Under the pieces are notes generated by a model. That model did not search any database. It saw only the letters and a program-made list of their open reading frames with translations, and was not told the origin of the DNA. Below are positions 36,100 through 46,965 of a DNA stretch of 64,000 bases, piece after piece. The stretch is taken from positions 204,596 to 268,595 of the forward strand of contig MU277708.1 in the NCBI GenBank assembly GCA_022385805.1, written 5' to 3'. How positions within the stretch are numbered: the stretch's first letter is position 1; every line of letters begins with the position of its first letter. The translations under genes were made by a program, and so were the position numbers. This DNA comes from Pilatotrama ljubarskyi. Taxonomy: Eukaryota > Basidiomycota > Agaricomycetes > Polyporales > Polyporaceae.

Positions 36100-37500
36100 T
36101 CACTTCTCTGGCACATGAACCGACAGCGTTGGCGCTGACAGTTGCGACAAGTAGTCCTTCAAACCAGTTCAGACTGTCTGTCCATCCGAGACATGACCCG
36201 TGCAAACGTACCCTCAACCATTGCTCCCGTTGCTCCGGGATGTGATCAAATACAAGGTAGCGCTTGTCGTTCTGCGCGTCATACAACATTAGCCATGCCA
36301 ACCAGCCTCAATCAGGTTTGCAGTGTAATCGAGGAGGTTACCAACCTTCAACACCTTGATCATCTCATTCAAGTCAACATTCTTAGCAAGCGCCTTCATG
36401 TCGACTTGTTCCTCTTCCTCGTCGTCACCGAGGTCTTCGTTCTTGATGCTTACATTGACGCCCTTGGCGTCCATTTTACCCAGCCTACCCCAGAACTCGA
36501 CAAACGAGTTCTCGCTGAGCATCTGGTCGAAGGCTGCCCGGGCCTCAGTCCAGCGTTCTCTCTGCCACTTGTCGTATTCACGCTCAAGTTCGCCGACGCT
36601 AAAGCCGAGCTTGCTTGCCGGAAGCGATGAAAGCAGTGATGCGACGGGAAGCGACGTGAAAGGCGTGTTCAAGGCCGGTGCGTGGGATGCGAATAGTGCA
36701 TGAAGGTTCGCTATGTGTTTGACGCGGAGGGCGTGAACGTGTCCGTGGAACAGATGCAGCTGCTGGTTCAGGGGTAGTGGCGAATTAACGAATCGCGGGT
36801 CCTTCTGAAGCTGAGGCTGGACAGCTTCCCAAGTAACCTGGGAGACGTGTTTCAAAGACAACGACGATGTCAGCAGTCTGAACGTGCAAGCAAAGCCCGC
36901 ATACCTGTGGGTCCCGAATCGCATCGGTGAGCATGGTCCTGTAAGACATATCAGGAGAAACATGGTCAGCGGCGCCGAGTAAATGTCGCAGACAAAGGGG
37001 CCAACGGGCGCACCTGAACTCCAGTTCGCCCTCTTCGCGAGTGAGGCCAAGCTTCGAGCGGTCGATTTCGGCTTCCACCTTACTGCGTTCCGCCCTGACC
37101 TTCTCCTCGCGTTCTCTGACAGCGCGTTCTTTCCGTTCCTTCTTGCGACGTTCGCGCTCCTCCTCGTCTTCTGCAGGCGTGCCTCCAGACTGTTGCTCCG
37201 CAGCATTGTCCGGGGTTGACGCTTGCGCAGCCGCATCAGATGCGCCCGCCTTGATGTATGTATTGAAGAGCTCTTCCCGCAGGGAAGACGATCCTACCGC
37301 GTCGTAGCGGGGATCTGAGACCAAGTGTTTCTTGATCTGTATCACCGTCAATGACCGTGAGTTGCCGCTGTCTCTAGTATGAAACTGCGTAACGTACCTC
37401 CTTCCACACCGCACCAGGCTTAGCGAGGTCACTCTCCTTCAGCAATGCAAAGAAGTCTTTTTCCGCTTTCTCTGCTGCAGCTCTCTTCTCTGTTAGTGGT

Positions 37501-37531
<31 letters not shown>

Positions 37532-38867
37532 CGTCAAACAAGGATGAATGTGAGCACCAGCAGAGGGCACGTACGCTCGCCAAGCTCCTTGAGGTACTCC
37601 CTGAAACGCTTCTCGCGTTCCCTGTCGTCACGACCCCAGCCGTAGAAGCGGCGGTCCTTCTTCCACTGCCTTCGCCATTCGGTCCAGCTTGTCCGAGTGC
37701 TCTTCACTTCTTCCTTCAGCAGACGCTCGAACTCCTGCCTAGGGTCAAGAGTTTGCTTCTCAACCTTCACCTTTGATTCGCGGAGCTCGCGTGCGCGCTC
37801 GCGGCAGTACTCGTCAAAGGCCTCGCGACGCGCAGAAACTGAGGGAAGGAGCACATATCGAGGATCTGAGACGAAGAGAGGGAGTGATGTGTCCCAAGGA
37901 TGGAGAGGGTTAATGTTCTTCTCTCGTAGCAGTGTCTGGGAGAGGTCTGAGTTCAGCGCACTTCCATGTCGAGGCAGTCGATCCGTGCCTCACCTTGAAC
38001 AATGCCTTCGCCTCATCGATCGACAAGTCGACGCGCGCCGGCATGTTGATCTGAGGCGTGCCTTTCTGCTTCTCTGCCTCCTTGAGCTTGCGAGCCTCTT
38101 CCTCTTTCCGCTGCCGCTCTTCCTCCTGCCGTTGCTTCTCTTCCTCCGCCTCCTTCGCGAGTTGCGCAGCGGCCTCTTTCTGCCACTCTTCCTCTTCACT
38201 TTCGTCATCGTCATCGTCGTCCTCACCACTCATCTCCTCGTCATCCTCCTCTCCGTCCACTTTCGCCTTCTTCGAGACCACAATCTCATCCACCGGCACC
38301 ACTTCCTCTGCCTTCCGCTTGGCCACCGTGCCCTGCACCTCGCTTTGTATCCTCTGGACCTCCTTCGCCCTCTCTTCCTCCGCCTTCCTCGCCGCCTCTT
38401 CCGCCTCTCTCGCCTTCTTCAGTGCCTCCTCGCGCTCGAGCTGCTCCACCGCCTCCTTAATTTCATCCGGAACGGTCCACACGCTCTGCTTACGCCCAGT
38501 GTGGGTGTAAAACGTGTTTCCTTCGTTGGTGATGACGCGGAGCCATTCCGTACCCGGAATCGGCGTCTTGACGAGCGGCTTCTCCTTCTTGGGTTTCTTC
38601 GGCGCAGGTGCTGCTGCTGCTGCTGCTCCTAGTGCCGCTGGAGCGGCCTGAGGAATGATGGGAAACGCTGGCAAGGGTCGCACGTACGTGGACTGCTGGG
38701 TCTGCGCGTTGTAGTAGTACGGCTGGCCGTTCGGACCTGGTGAAACGACGAGATGTTCCGTCAGTGACGGGCGGCACTCGGACGGAGCAGCACATACCAA
38801 TGTGTTCTGTCCAGCCAGGCGGTAGAGGCGGCGGCACAGCGAAAGCAGGAGGTGGTATACCAGCCAT
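36100..38867 (-). CDS. WW- and FF-domain protein, transcription elongation/splicing regulator (TCERG1/CA150, S. pombe Dre4 type)
   Basis: Nuclear factor that couples RNA polymerase II elongation to splicing: WW domains bind Pro-rich splicing factors and FF domains bind phosphorylated polymerase tails. WW1 is PPGWTEHI|GPNGQPYYYN (split by an intron whose junction restores Gly). WW2 is WLRVITNEGNTFYTHTGRKQ followed by SVWTVPDEI. A long Glu/Lys coiled and acidic region follows, with a nuclear-type KRKAEEV/SKKAK stretch. Several FF domains follow, for example from ARVDLSIDEAKALFKTLLRE and from EEVKSTRTSWTEWRRQWKKD. The C-terminal exons, found by splicing (DKRYLVFDHIPEQREQWLR|DYLSQLSAPTLSVHVPEK, stop 36100-36102), match the end of TCERG1-like proteins. 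One intron carries a 31-nt G/C homopolymer. The WW pair with this C-terminus favours TCERG1 over Prp40. Confidence 0.85.
37501..37531 (+). repeat. 31-nt poly(G) tract (poly(C) in the pre-mRNA) inside an intron
   Basis: Thirty-one uninterrupted G on the plus strand. In the minus-strand WW/FF gene this is a poly(C) run just before the sequence CCACCACTAACAG, so it serves as, or sits beside, the polypyrimidine tract of that intron. Prone to slippage and able to form a G-quadruplex on the plus strand. Confidence 0.92.
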
Positions 38868-39242
38868 TGTAGGGCGATTTAGTCGGGCAGCCCGCAGATA
38901 CGCTCAGAGGAGTTGAATGAGAGCAGACGGTGGGCGCTTATCCTTGCGTCACAGCCAAACATTAGAGACGCCCCAGAGCGGCCCGTAGGCCCGAGTACTC
39001 CGGGTTGGGACTCATCCTGGATTCACGGACCTCTGAACTCCGAAGGGGATTCCAGTCGACCATCATATTGCCTCAACACCTTTCAAGACGAGTCCGACTA
39101 GAACAGATAGTTCCAAACTCATGCCAATGTGAAAAATCCAGGGTTCCATTTCTCCAATAAATTATGCCACGATTTTGGTACATCCAGCAGCACCTCCGCC
39201 CCAAAGAGGGCCAGCATTATTTGCTGACTGAGGGGGCAACCC
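38868..39242. other. Spacer upstream of WW/FF gene and downstream of GRP94
   Basis: 375 bp. Contains the WW/FF promoter and the GRP94 3' region. No open frame of interest. Confidence 0.5.
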
Positions 39243-42200
39243 TCACAGCTCGTCGTGACGCTTCGTCTCGACGGGGACGTCTTTCACGACGTTCCCAAAC
39301 TCGTCAATCTCCTCTACCTCCCAGGACACCTTCGCGTGCCCGCCATCGAACTCGTCCTCCGGGTCCTCCGTATCAGCATCCGCGGGTAGCTCAGGGTCGA
39401 CCGGAGGTGCGGGCTTGACCGTTGTGTCAGTCGGCGCGTTCTCGGATACACCGAGCGAGCGGCGCAGGATACGGTCTACGCGCGTGAAGAAACTGTAGGG
39501 CGCGGCGTGAATTCGTGTTCGCCAATGATGGTACGAGACGGTGCGACTCACTCGTTCGAGTCCGTCACGGCGAAACCAGAGCGTACAAGGGCGCCGTCAA
39601 CGAGGACAGTCGCGACCTCCTTAAGCTCCTCCTCGGCCTCAGGGTCACGCTCCTCTTCCTCCGCAGGCAGTTGCTCGATCCGCTTGAGGAGGCCCTCGAT
39701 GAGTGGCGAGCGCGGGTTGATCTCGAGCACTTTCTGCCTCTTGGCGAACTCCCACATATGCTTATGGTTGGCCTGCGCGTGCGAGGAGCCTGTCAAATGA
39801 CATGTGATGTGCCGCTCAGTCAGATGAGAAGGGGATACGTACTGATCAGCTTCTCGAGGTTGGCGGTGTACCCGCTCTCGTCGGCGACGATCGCGCAGGA
39901 GCTGGTGACGAGGCGGTTCGAAATGACGACTGCGAAGTTGTTAGACTGGGGGCCAGGGATCAAGTGCAGGTACTCACCATCACGGGCAGCACCCTTCTCG
40001 CGGACCTCCTTCCGGAGCCACTCGATGAGAGGCTTGAACTTCTCAGTGAGCCTCGCCTGTTCCTCTTTCTCCTCTTCCGGATCCATCTCTGCGAGACCGT
40101 TAGCACCGGCCAGTACCTACGACGTTGAGCATATCTACCTTCGTCACCGAATTTGAGGCCAGCCTTTGCGACGTCCTGGAAAGGGATCTTCCTATTGTGA
40201 GGATGAGCATCTTTCTCGTCCCTCCGCAGGGCTAAAACACTCACTTCCAGCGGCGAATGTTCGTAATGAACACTTCATCGAGAGGGTCACCCAAGAGGAG
40301 CACCTCATAGCCACGCGCGTGAAGTTTCTCAATGAAGACGCTCTTCGCCAGCTCCGCCGGAGTCTTGCCCATGTCTGCGAGGTAGAAGATCTGGCTCTGA
40401 CCCTTCTTCTTGTTCTCCAAGTACTACACATACCCATAAGCCGTCAGCCAGGCATGCATGCGGTGAGTACCACTCGACGTACCTCATCGAGCGACGTGCT
40501 GTTGCGCTGGTTCGTCGCAAAGCGGACGAGCGCCGCGAGCTTGTCGCGGTTCTTGAAGTCTTCCACCGCACCCAACTTGAACACATTCCCGTACACCTCC
40601 TGCATCTTCGCCCACTTCTCCGGGTCCTCGTCCTGGATACGCGTGAGCAGCTGGAGGAGGCGCTTGAGGATGATGCCCTTGAGCTGCTTGAGGAACGCGT
40701 TCGACTGCAGCATCTCGCGCGAGACGTTCAGCGGCAGGTCCTCGGCGTCGACGACGACCTTGACCCAGTTTGCCCACTTGGGGAGGGCTTCCTCGCCTAG
40801 GTCGGACGTGATGAACACGCGCTTGACCATTAACCGGATATCCTTCGTGGTACTCTCGAGTGGGTTCTGCCAGTAGGCGTCATCACTGCACAAATCCACA
40901 CCATCAGAGAACGCACCACAAAGCATGAACATGTTCAAATACTCACAGATGAGACGGGATGTAAATGATCGAGCGGAAGGAAACGCCAGAGCCGGAATCG
41001 CCGGCAAAGTGGTACCACGCGAGCGGCTTCTGGTAGTCCTTGAACGTCGCCTGGTAGAAGTTCTCGTACTCCTCGTCGGTGACCGTCTTCGGGTCGCGCA
41101 TCCAGATTGGCGGCTGCGAGTTGAGCTGTATCCACTCCTCGACGGTGATGGACTTCATCTTGGGCTCGCGCTTCTCTTCCGTTTCTTTCTCCTCGTCGAC
41201 GTCCTCGACGACAGCCTCGTCCTCATCAACTTCGGCCTTCTCAGCCTTTTCGGCCTTGGCCTTTTCCTCGGCCGTTTTGGCCTCCGCCTCCGCCTCCGCC
41301 TCTTCGTCGGGTACCATCTCTGTGCGCGTAGTGTACATGTAGATGGGGAACGACGTCGAGAACGAAGAGTGCTTGTTGCTGTAAACGTACGTATGCTTGG
41401 TGAGACGCTCATGCAATAACCTGGATCAGCACTCACACTAGCTCCGAAATGGTGTACGTGTCCGCGTACTCCAGAGCATCGGGCTTCAGGTAGAGAGTGA
41501 TCTCCGTCCCGCGACCGAGGGTGTTGCCGCGCGGATCGGGGAAGATCTCATACGAGTTCTCGTCTGCTCCGGAGCTGAAAACATACTGCGCTGGCTTCGG
41601 GTTGTTCGAAGACTTCGCAGCTAGAGAGGCGACCTCCACGCGGTCGGCGACCAGGAAGCTGCGGGTCGTCAGTATCTGGTAGAACATCCACGCGCGGTGC
41701 GGAAGGCGGCCCACCTGCTGTAGAAGCCTAGACCGAAGGCACCAATCAAGTTGCCGTTACCGGTGGTGTCGCTCTCTGCCCTGGAGAGGAACTCTGATGT
41801 GCCAGATTTGGCGAGGGTACCCTGCGAAGACTCGAATTAGTATATGAACTCGCAAGGATTATGCACACATACCAGGTTGTTGGCCAGTTCCTCCGGCGTC
41901 ATACCGATGCCCGTGTCTGCGTACGTGTTAGGCGGCATACGCCGGGTCCAATGCGCTGTGCACACCTCTGATGATAATTCTTCCACCACCGTTGGTATCC
42001 TTCTCAGCCTTGATCGTGATGTTCATCTTCTCGGCGCCAGACAGAACCTCGGGTTCTGTGAGGCTGATGAGCCGTAGTTTCTCCAATGCATCGTTCGCAT
42101 TTGAGATGAGCTCTCGGAGGAAGACATCTCTGCAGCGGTGTCAGGCCCGCGCACAGAGCGCCAGCAATGTCCGACTGACCTGTGGGAGTACAGGCTGTGA

Positions 42201-42443
42201 AAGTAGTGTCAGTATAGTTTATGGGTTGTGGACGAGCCTGACCGCACACACCTGTTGATCACGATCTTGCGGAGGCGTGCGACATCGCTCTGCAGCGCAA
42301 GTCAAGCTCACGTCTTCCATGTACCGCGTTCCAATGCTGACCTGATATGCGTGCCTCTGCTTGGGTACATCTGAGCCAGCCTGAGCAAAGACGTAGAGGG
42401 TAAAGAGGCTGAGTGCCACGAGAAGGGTATGGAGCAGCCGCAT
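39243..42443 (-). CDS. GRP94: Endoplasmic-reticulum Hsp90 (GRP94/endoplasmin)
   Basis: ER-lumen Hsp90 chaperone. The start (ATG 42441-42443) opens a signal peptide, MRLLHTLLVALSLFTLYVFA. The C-terminus is KRHDEL followed by TGA 39243-39245, an ER-retrieval signal instead of cytosolic MEEVD. ATPase domain: FLRELISNANDALEKLR (catalytic Glu and Asn), GIGMTPEELANNLGTLAKSG and GAFGLGFYSSFLVADRV. A charged linker rich in Glu/Ala/Lys comes next. Middle domain: EYENFYQATFKDYQKPLAWY, DIRLMVKRVFITSD and PLNVSREMLQ (with the conserved Arg). C-terminal domain: SSCAIVADESGYTANLEKL (intron after EKLI, then SSHAQANHKHMWEF). A 15-nt micro-exon (42180-42194, SLYSH across its junctions) joins RKIVIN to RDVFLRE. 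Divergent from the unknown gene at 43328. Confidence 0.93.
42180..42194 (-). other. 15-nt micro-exon of the GRP94 gene
   Basis: Flanked by CAG on the acceptor side and GTCAGT on the donor side. Including it is needed to restore the invariant Hsp90 segment INSLYSHRDVFLRELIS, so the exon is well supported. Confidence 0.8.
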
Positions 42444-43327
42444 GGCTGGAGGGCGGCAAGGAGGAGTCAGTAACGCGCGGACAGAGGACCGGGTCACGTT
42501 GGGCTGATGGACGTGGATGCACTCGGGGTGGTATATGTACTGCTGCGGGCGCGCAAGCGTTGCAGGCGTACCTGCGACTGACGTGGCACAGCGCGCGAAA
42601 CGCGATCACGGGATTCAATCAGCTCGTCCCGTGACGTCTTCTGCACGCGGTGTCCTCCTCGAAGGCCTGCTTCCGGAGTTTCTGCGAGGGAATAATGCCT
42701 GTCTTCATGAGTCTTGCACTTCGCTGGAGAGCATGCTGCCGCTAAATACTGTGGTAGGGAGACCGAACCTCGACGCATCGCAGCAAGCGCGTCCTGTGCT
42801 GATTGTAAGTCATCACACAGCATCCTGATGTACTTCGTCGACGTTAGTCTCTGCCTGGCGAGATATTGACACGAGTGCGGACATTCCTCTGCTCGTTTTG
42901 GCTCTGGGTATTAGTATCTTGGAGCATTCTGGAAGAGCCAAGTTTGTGGACGCCTGAAGACGCCTGAAGGTGGGCCACGGAGCATGGTGAGCCAATCCCT
43001 TCAGCACGACACCGCACCTCAACCATGCAGAATCTATGGCATGGTGAGCATATGGACTCACTGAAGGAAGGCATCCCCCACATGTGCATGGTACCCTGCA
43101 GGTTGCAAAGACTCAAGAGGTTCATGCACAAATCTGAATCGTAGACGCCCGTAAGTGCCGGCTGCCACGTGCGCCTTCCATTCTGGACAGGTGTGTAGGA
43201 CCGCAGACGTCTGCTCAGCCCTGGATCCCGACCTGCTCTCTCTCGCCGCTCACATCTCCCGCCTCTCCTCCGCACAGTCATCGCCCTTGACTGGCGGCGA
43301 CGCCGTTCTCTGACACTAACCAGTGTG
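42444..43327. promoter_or_regulatory. Divergent promoter GRP94 / unknown 998-aa gene
   Basis: 884 bp between divergent starts. Open frames here (for example 42844-43620 minus) are antisense or chance frames. I could not identify an unfolded-protein-response element by eye. Confidence 0.4.
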
Positions 43328-46300
43328 ATGCCAGCACCATTTTCTCGCCTGCAGCTCGCTGCGGCGCTCATCGGTGAGCTGTCTCGTCCTATCCTCCGCA
43401 TCTCTCTGACCCAGGAGGGCATTGCGTGCTCTATCAGAGTATGACAATGATGACGAGGACCCATCCAAGCCGCGCAGGTCTGCTCAGGACAGCGCCATCT
43501 TCCTCCCTTTCCGCAACCGTCCCATCCGACCACCTCCGCCCGAGCGCAGAAGCACCGATTACCTCGGAGTGTCCCTCCCGAGCGAGACGGGTAGCATCGC
43601 CCCTCGAGAGTCTCTCGCATTTGACCGTAAGTCGCGCGCTTCGATTGATGCCTTGCGCAACCCCTTCGCTCGCGACTCTACATACGAGGGAGGTCTCGAG
43701 GACGAGGAGGAAGAGGAGGACTTGGAGGTCGACTTGGCGTCCTGGGGCTTGGACGCCCTGGTTCCCAAAGACAAGGACAAATCCAAGCATTCCCGCAAGA
43801 AGAATAAGTCAGACTCTCTCCCGAACCCATACCAGCAGTCTGTACCTGTACGCGAGGCAGGAAAGCCGCATTCACGGACGATGAGTATGAACATGCTGAA
43901 CGGCCTCGGCGAGGGCGGCGCATTCCTTGACTCCCATTCCATCACCCCTCCTCCCCTTGGTCCCCGCCGACACTCAATTGGTGATCCGCTTGACCTCCCG
44001 ACTGCTCATTCCGACGAGCCTATCCTTCCACCACGCTCCCGCTCCCGCAGCCCATCCGCCCATGTACTGATCGACAACATACCAACAACGGCACCCTTAC
44101 ATTCCGTGCCGTTCCCCACTAGCGAAGCTGTCCGCTCTCCGTCACCGCAGGTCGATGGCTCAGAACGGCCCCGTGCTCAGTCATCACTGAGCATGGGTTC
44201 CCGTATGCTCCTGAACGAAGACGTCCGGTCAGCGTCTCCAGCTTCTCACTTTGACCCCAGGTCAGCCCGGGGCCGCACTTTCTCCAGCGGCTCGATGAGC
44301 AACATGCTCACGCCCGAAGCGCAGCCGGGCGAAGACAACCCGTTCGCGCTACGCCCGCCCTCCCCGAGCCGCATGTCGCGGTTCGACCCTAAAGCGCAGC
44401 GGGCACGTACGATGTCGCACGGCACTATGGCTACGCAGATGATGCTTGACGATGCAGCGACCGACGCCGGCCCTCTGCGCGAGCGCCGCTACTCGCGCCT
44501 CGAGCTCATGCGTCCGAAAGTGCTGATCATGCCCAGCCCGCTCCAGACGACGCAGCCGGCACCCTCGTCTTCTAAGGTCTCAGTGCACGCTCGTGAGGGC
44601 TTCGAGCTCTCGACCGACGGTCGTCCGCTCCCTCCGGGTGCGCGTGCTGCGCGCAGGGCATCCGCGACGCTCTCCGTTCTCGAGCTCACCCTCACGGGGG
44701 CACCGATCGCATCCAACTCGTTCACGCCAAACCCTCGGAACAGCCTCACGCTCTCGCAGCTCGTGTTCAGGAACACCCTCATGGTCGACGGTCAGCGCGA
44801 CGTCGCGTACGCGGACATCGAGAACCACCTCAAGCGCGCGACGCACGACGGCGAGAAGGTTGACCCCGAGCCCGAGCCTGAACCGGAGCCGGAACCGGAG
44901 CCCCAGCCGGCGGTGCCGGTCGTTCAGGTCGAGGAACCGCAAGCCCCGAAGAGGCCCGTCGGGAAGTTGTACGGACGGAGCCTCATCGACGATCTCGAAG
45001 CCCGTAAGGCGGAAATGCGCGGGAAGCAGCGGTAAGACCAGCTCAAAGTTTCTTCTGCTGTGAGTCCGATGGCTCACTCGTGCCTACTACAGGGTCTTCC
45101 GGGGAGACGAGCGACCGTCCATGATGGCGCGGTCGAGCACGCTCATCAACCCCGACGAGCTCAAGCGGCCGCCATCGCAGCACATGGCGTCCTTCACCTC
45201 GCAGCCCAACCTCACGCGGCGCAACTCCGCGAATGCCAAACCGCTCCTCGACTTCGAGGAGGACATCCCCGGGGCCCCGCGCAAGTCCCTCCTCCCCGGA
45301 GGCGGTCTCGGTGGCCCTGCGGGGAACACGCGCTCTGTCTTTGGCGTGGACACCATCTGGGAGCGCGAGCTCGCGAAGCTGAAGATTATCGAGGAGCAGG
45401 AGCGACAGGCGGAGGAGGAGCGCAAGAAGCGCGAGGCGGAGGAAGAAGCCAAGAGCGGGAAAAAGAAGGGCAAGAAGAAGAAGGACAAGGGGAAACTGAA
45501 GGACGAGTCTCCTGCCGCCGCTGGGGCAACGTCTCCCGCGCCAGAAGCCTCCCCGGCGATATCGGAGGGCAGGCCGCCCACCCCGCCTCATGTCCTTCCA
45601 GAGATCCCGAAGACGGTGTACAGGAGGCCGCCTCCTCCGCCTGCGGACGACGACGACGAATCGGACGAGGAGAGCGATTCGAGCGATGCCCCCGCGCCAC
45701 CCCGTCGCGCCCAGACGTCCGGATGGCACTCGGACGAGGAGGAAGATCAGGGTCCCCGGCGGACGCTCAGCGCAGGCGCGCAGTATCCGCGGAGCGGTCC
45801 CCCGCGTCTGCCGCAAGTCGTACGGCAAGAGGATGAGAGCAGCAGCGAGGAAGACTTGCCGCTCGTCGCTACGATCGGGCGTGCTGCGCAGCGGCAGACG
45901 CGCCGTCGGACTGGTGGCGCAGACGACGACAGCTCAGACGAGGAGAAGCCGCTATCCCAGCTCCTCGACAAGACGAAACAGAAGCTGCCCACGATGAGCG
46001 CGAGCAGCCTCTCGCCAATCTCGCCGCGCCCCCCGGCCTCCGCGAACGCCGACGACTCGGACGAAGACGACAAGCCCCTCGGACTGCGCGTCTCGCGCAT
46101 ACCCCCCAGCTTCGGCGGCTCGGCGGCGGCCAACGAGGACGACGACGACAAGCCCCTGGGTCTGCACCCCGAGCAGCTGCGCAAATCGCAGTTCTTCATG
46201 GCCGCGCAGCAGCAGCAGCAGCAACAACAGCAGATGCTCGCGCAGGCGCAGATGGCGCAGATGCAGCAGTCGATGATGTACGCGGCCGCACCCTCCATGA

Positions 46301-46449
46301 TGGGCTCGGGCTTCTTTGGTCCGCCGGTCCCCCCGCCCATAATGATGTACCCGCAGCTGCCTCCGACGCCTCCGCCAATGCCGGACGCCTCCAAGTTCGG
46401 GCTCGTCGACAAGTGGCGCCACGACGTCGCAGTTGAGGGCGAGCGGTGA
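43328..46449 (+). CDS. Unknown low-complexity protein, 998 aa (Ser/Pro-rich N-half, acidic/polyQ C-half)
   Basis: I do not recognise a family. Exons 43328-43373, 43438-45031 and 45093-46449 sum to 2997 nt, giving 998 aa. The first exon encodes MPAPFSRLQLAAALI and joins at TATCAG to EYDNDDEDPSKPRR. The N-half is Ser/Pro/Arg-rich with many RxxS/SP sites and a repeated theme: RPRAQSSLSMGSRMLL, RARTMSHGTMATQMML and HSRTMSMNMLNGL. A more ordered block follows (SATLSVLELTLTGAPIASNS, NSLTLSQLVFRNTLMVDGQR). Then come a Pro-Glu repeat, a coiled coil (IWERELAKLKIIEEQERQ), a Lys-rich stretch, acidic Asp/Ser runs, and DDKPLGL twice. It ends with a nine-Gln run and a Met/Pro-rich tail ending KFGLVDKWRHDVAVEGER. 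Probably cytosolic or nuclear and heavily phosphorylated; no function can be assigned. Confidence 0.85.
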
Positions 46450-46965
46450 TGCCGTGTCTGTCGCCCATACCCTCCCGCTCCTTTTTTCGCTGTGTGTGGA
46501 CTTGGATCTCTGGTTTCCACTTCTGATGTTTCCGGACTGTTGCTTTCGCCGGCTTTGCGATCTCGCAATTTCGCAATACTCTTCGTATAGTACGCGCTCA
46601 CTCATAATGACTCTCACCTCCCATTGCCATCATCCATCATGCAGAAGAAGCTCGCTTCTGGTCAATCGCAACGCATGTACGTAGCGCACCTCATATCATA
46701 TCCTGCAGCAAGAGAGAATACAGTAGCTTTGTGAGATGTCCGATGAATTACGTGTGGAACTACAAGATGAGGGAATGAAGTGCTTGAGTGAGAGTCCAGG
46801 GACGGTGGTATCTCTGGGAGAAAAGCAATGCGACGACGTGGTGCGGTGGGTGCTGGGTGGGGGTCCTGACCGGGGGATGGAGGATATCATAAGTACACGC
46901 GCGGCGGAACCAATCGGGGTGCATAATGCATAAATATCTACTAAACGTCGATACGCCGGCCGCTC
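46450..46965. other. Convergent 3' intergenic region (unknown gene / Kelch gene)
   Basis: 516 bp with two 3' ends. No gene seen. Confidence 0.5.

Noticed and set aside
42844..43620. 258-codon minus-strand frame between GRP94 and the unknown gene
   Set aside because: It overlaps the first exons of the confirmed plus-strand gene and has no motif; a shadow frame.
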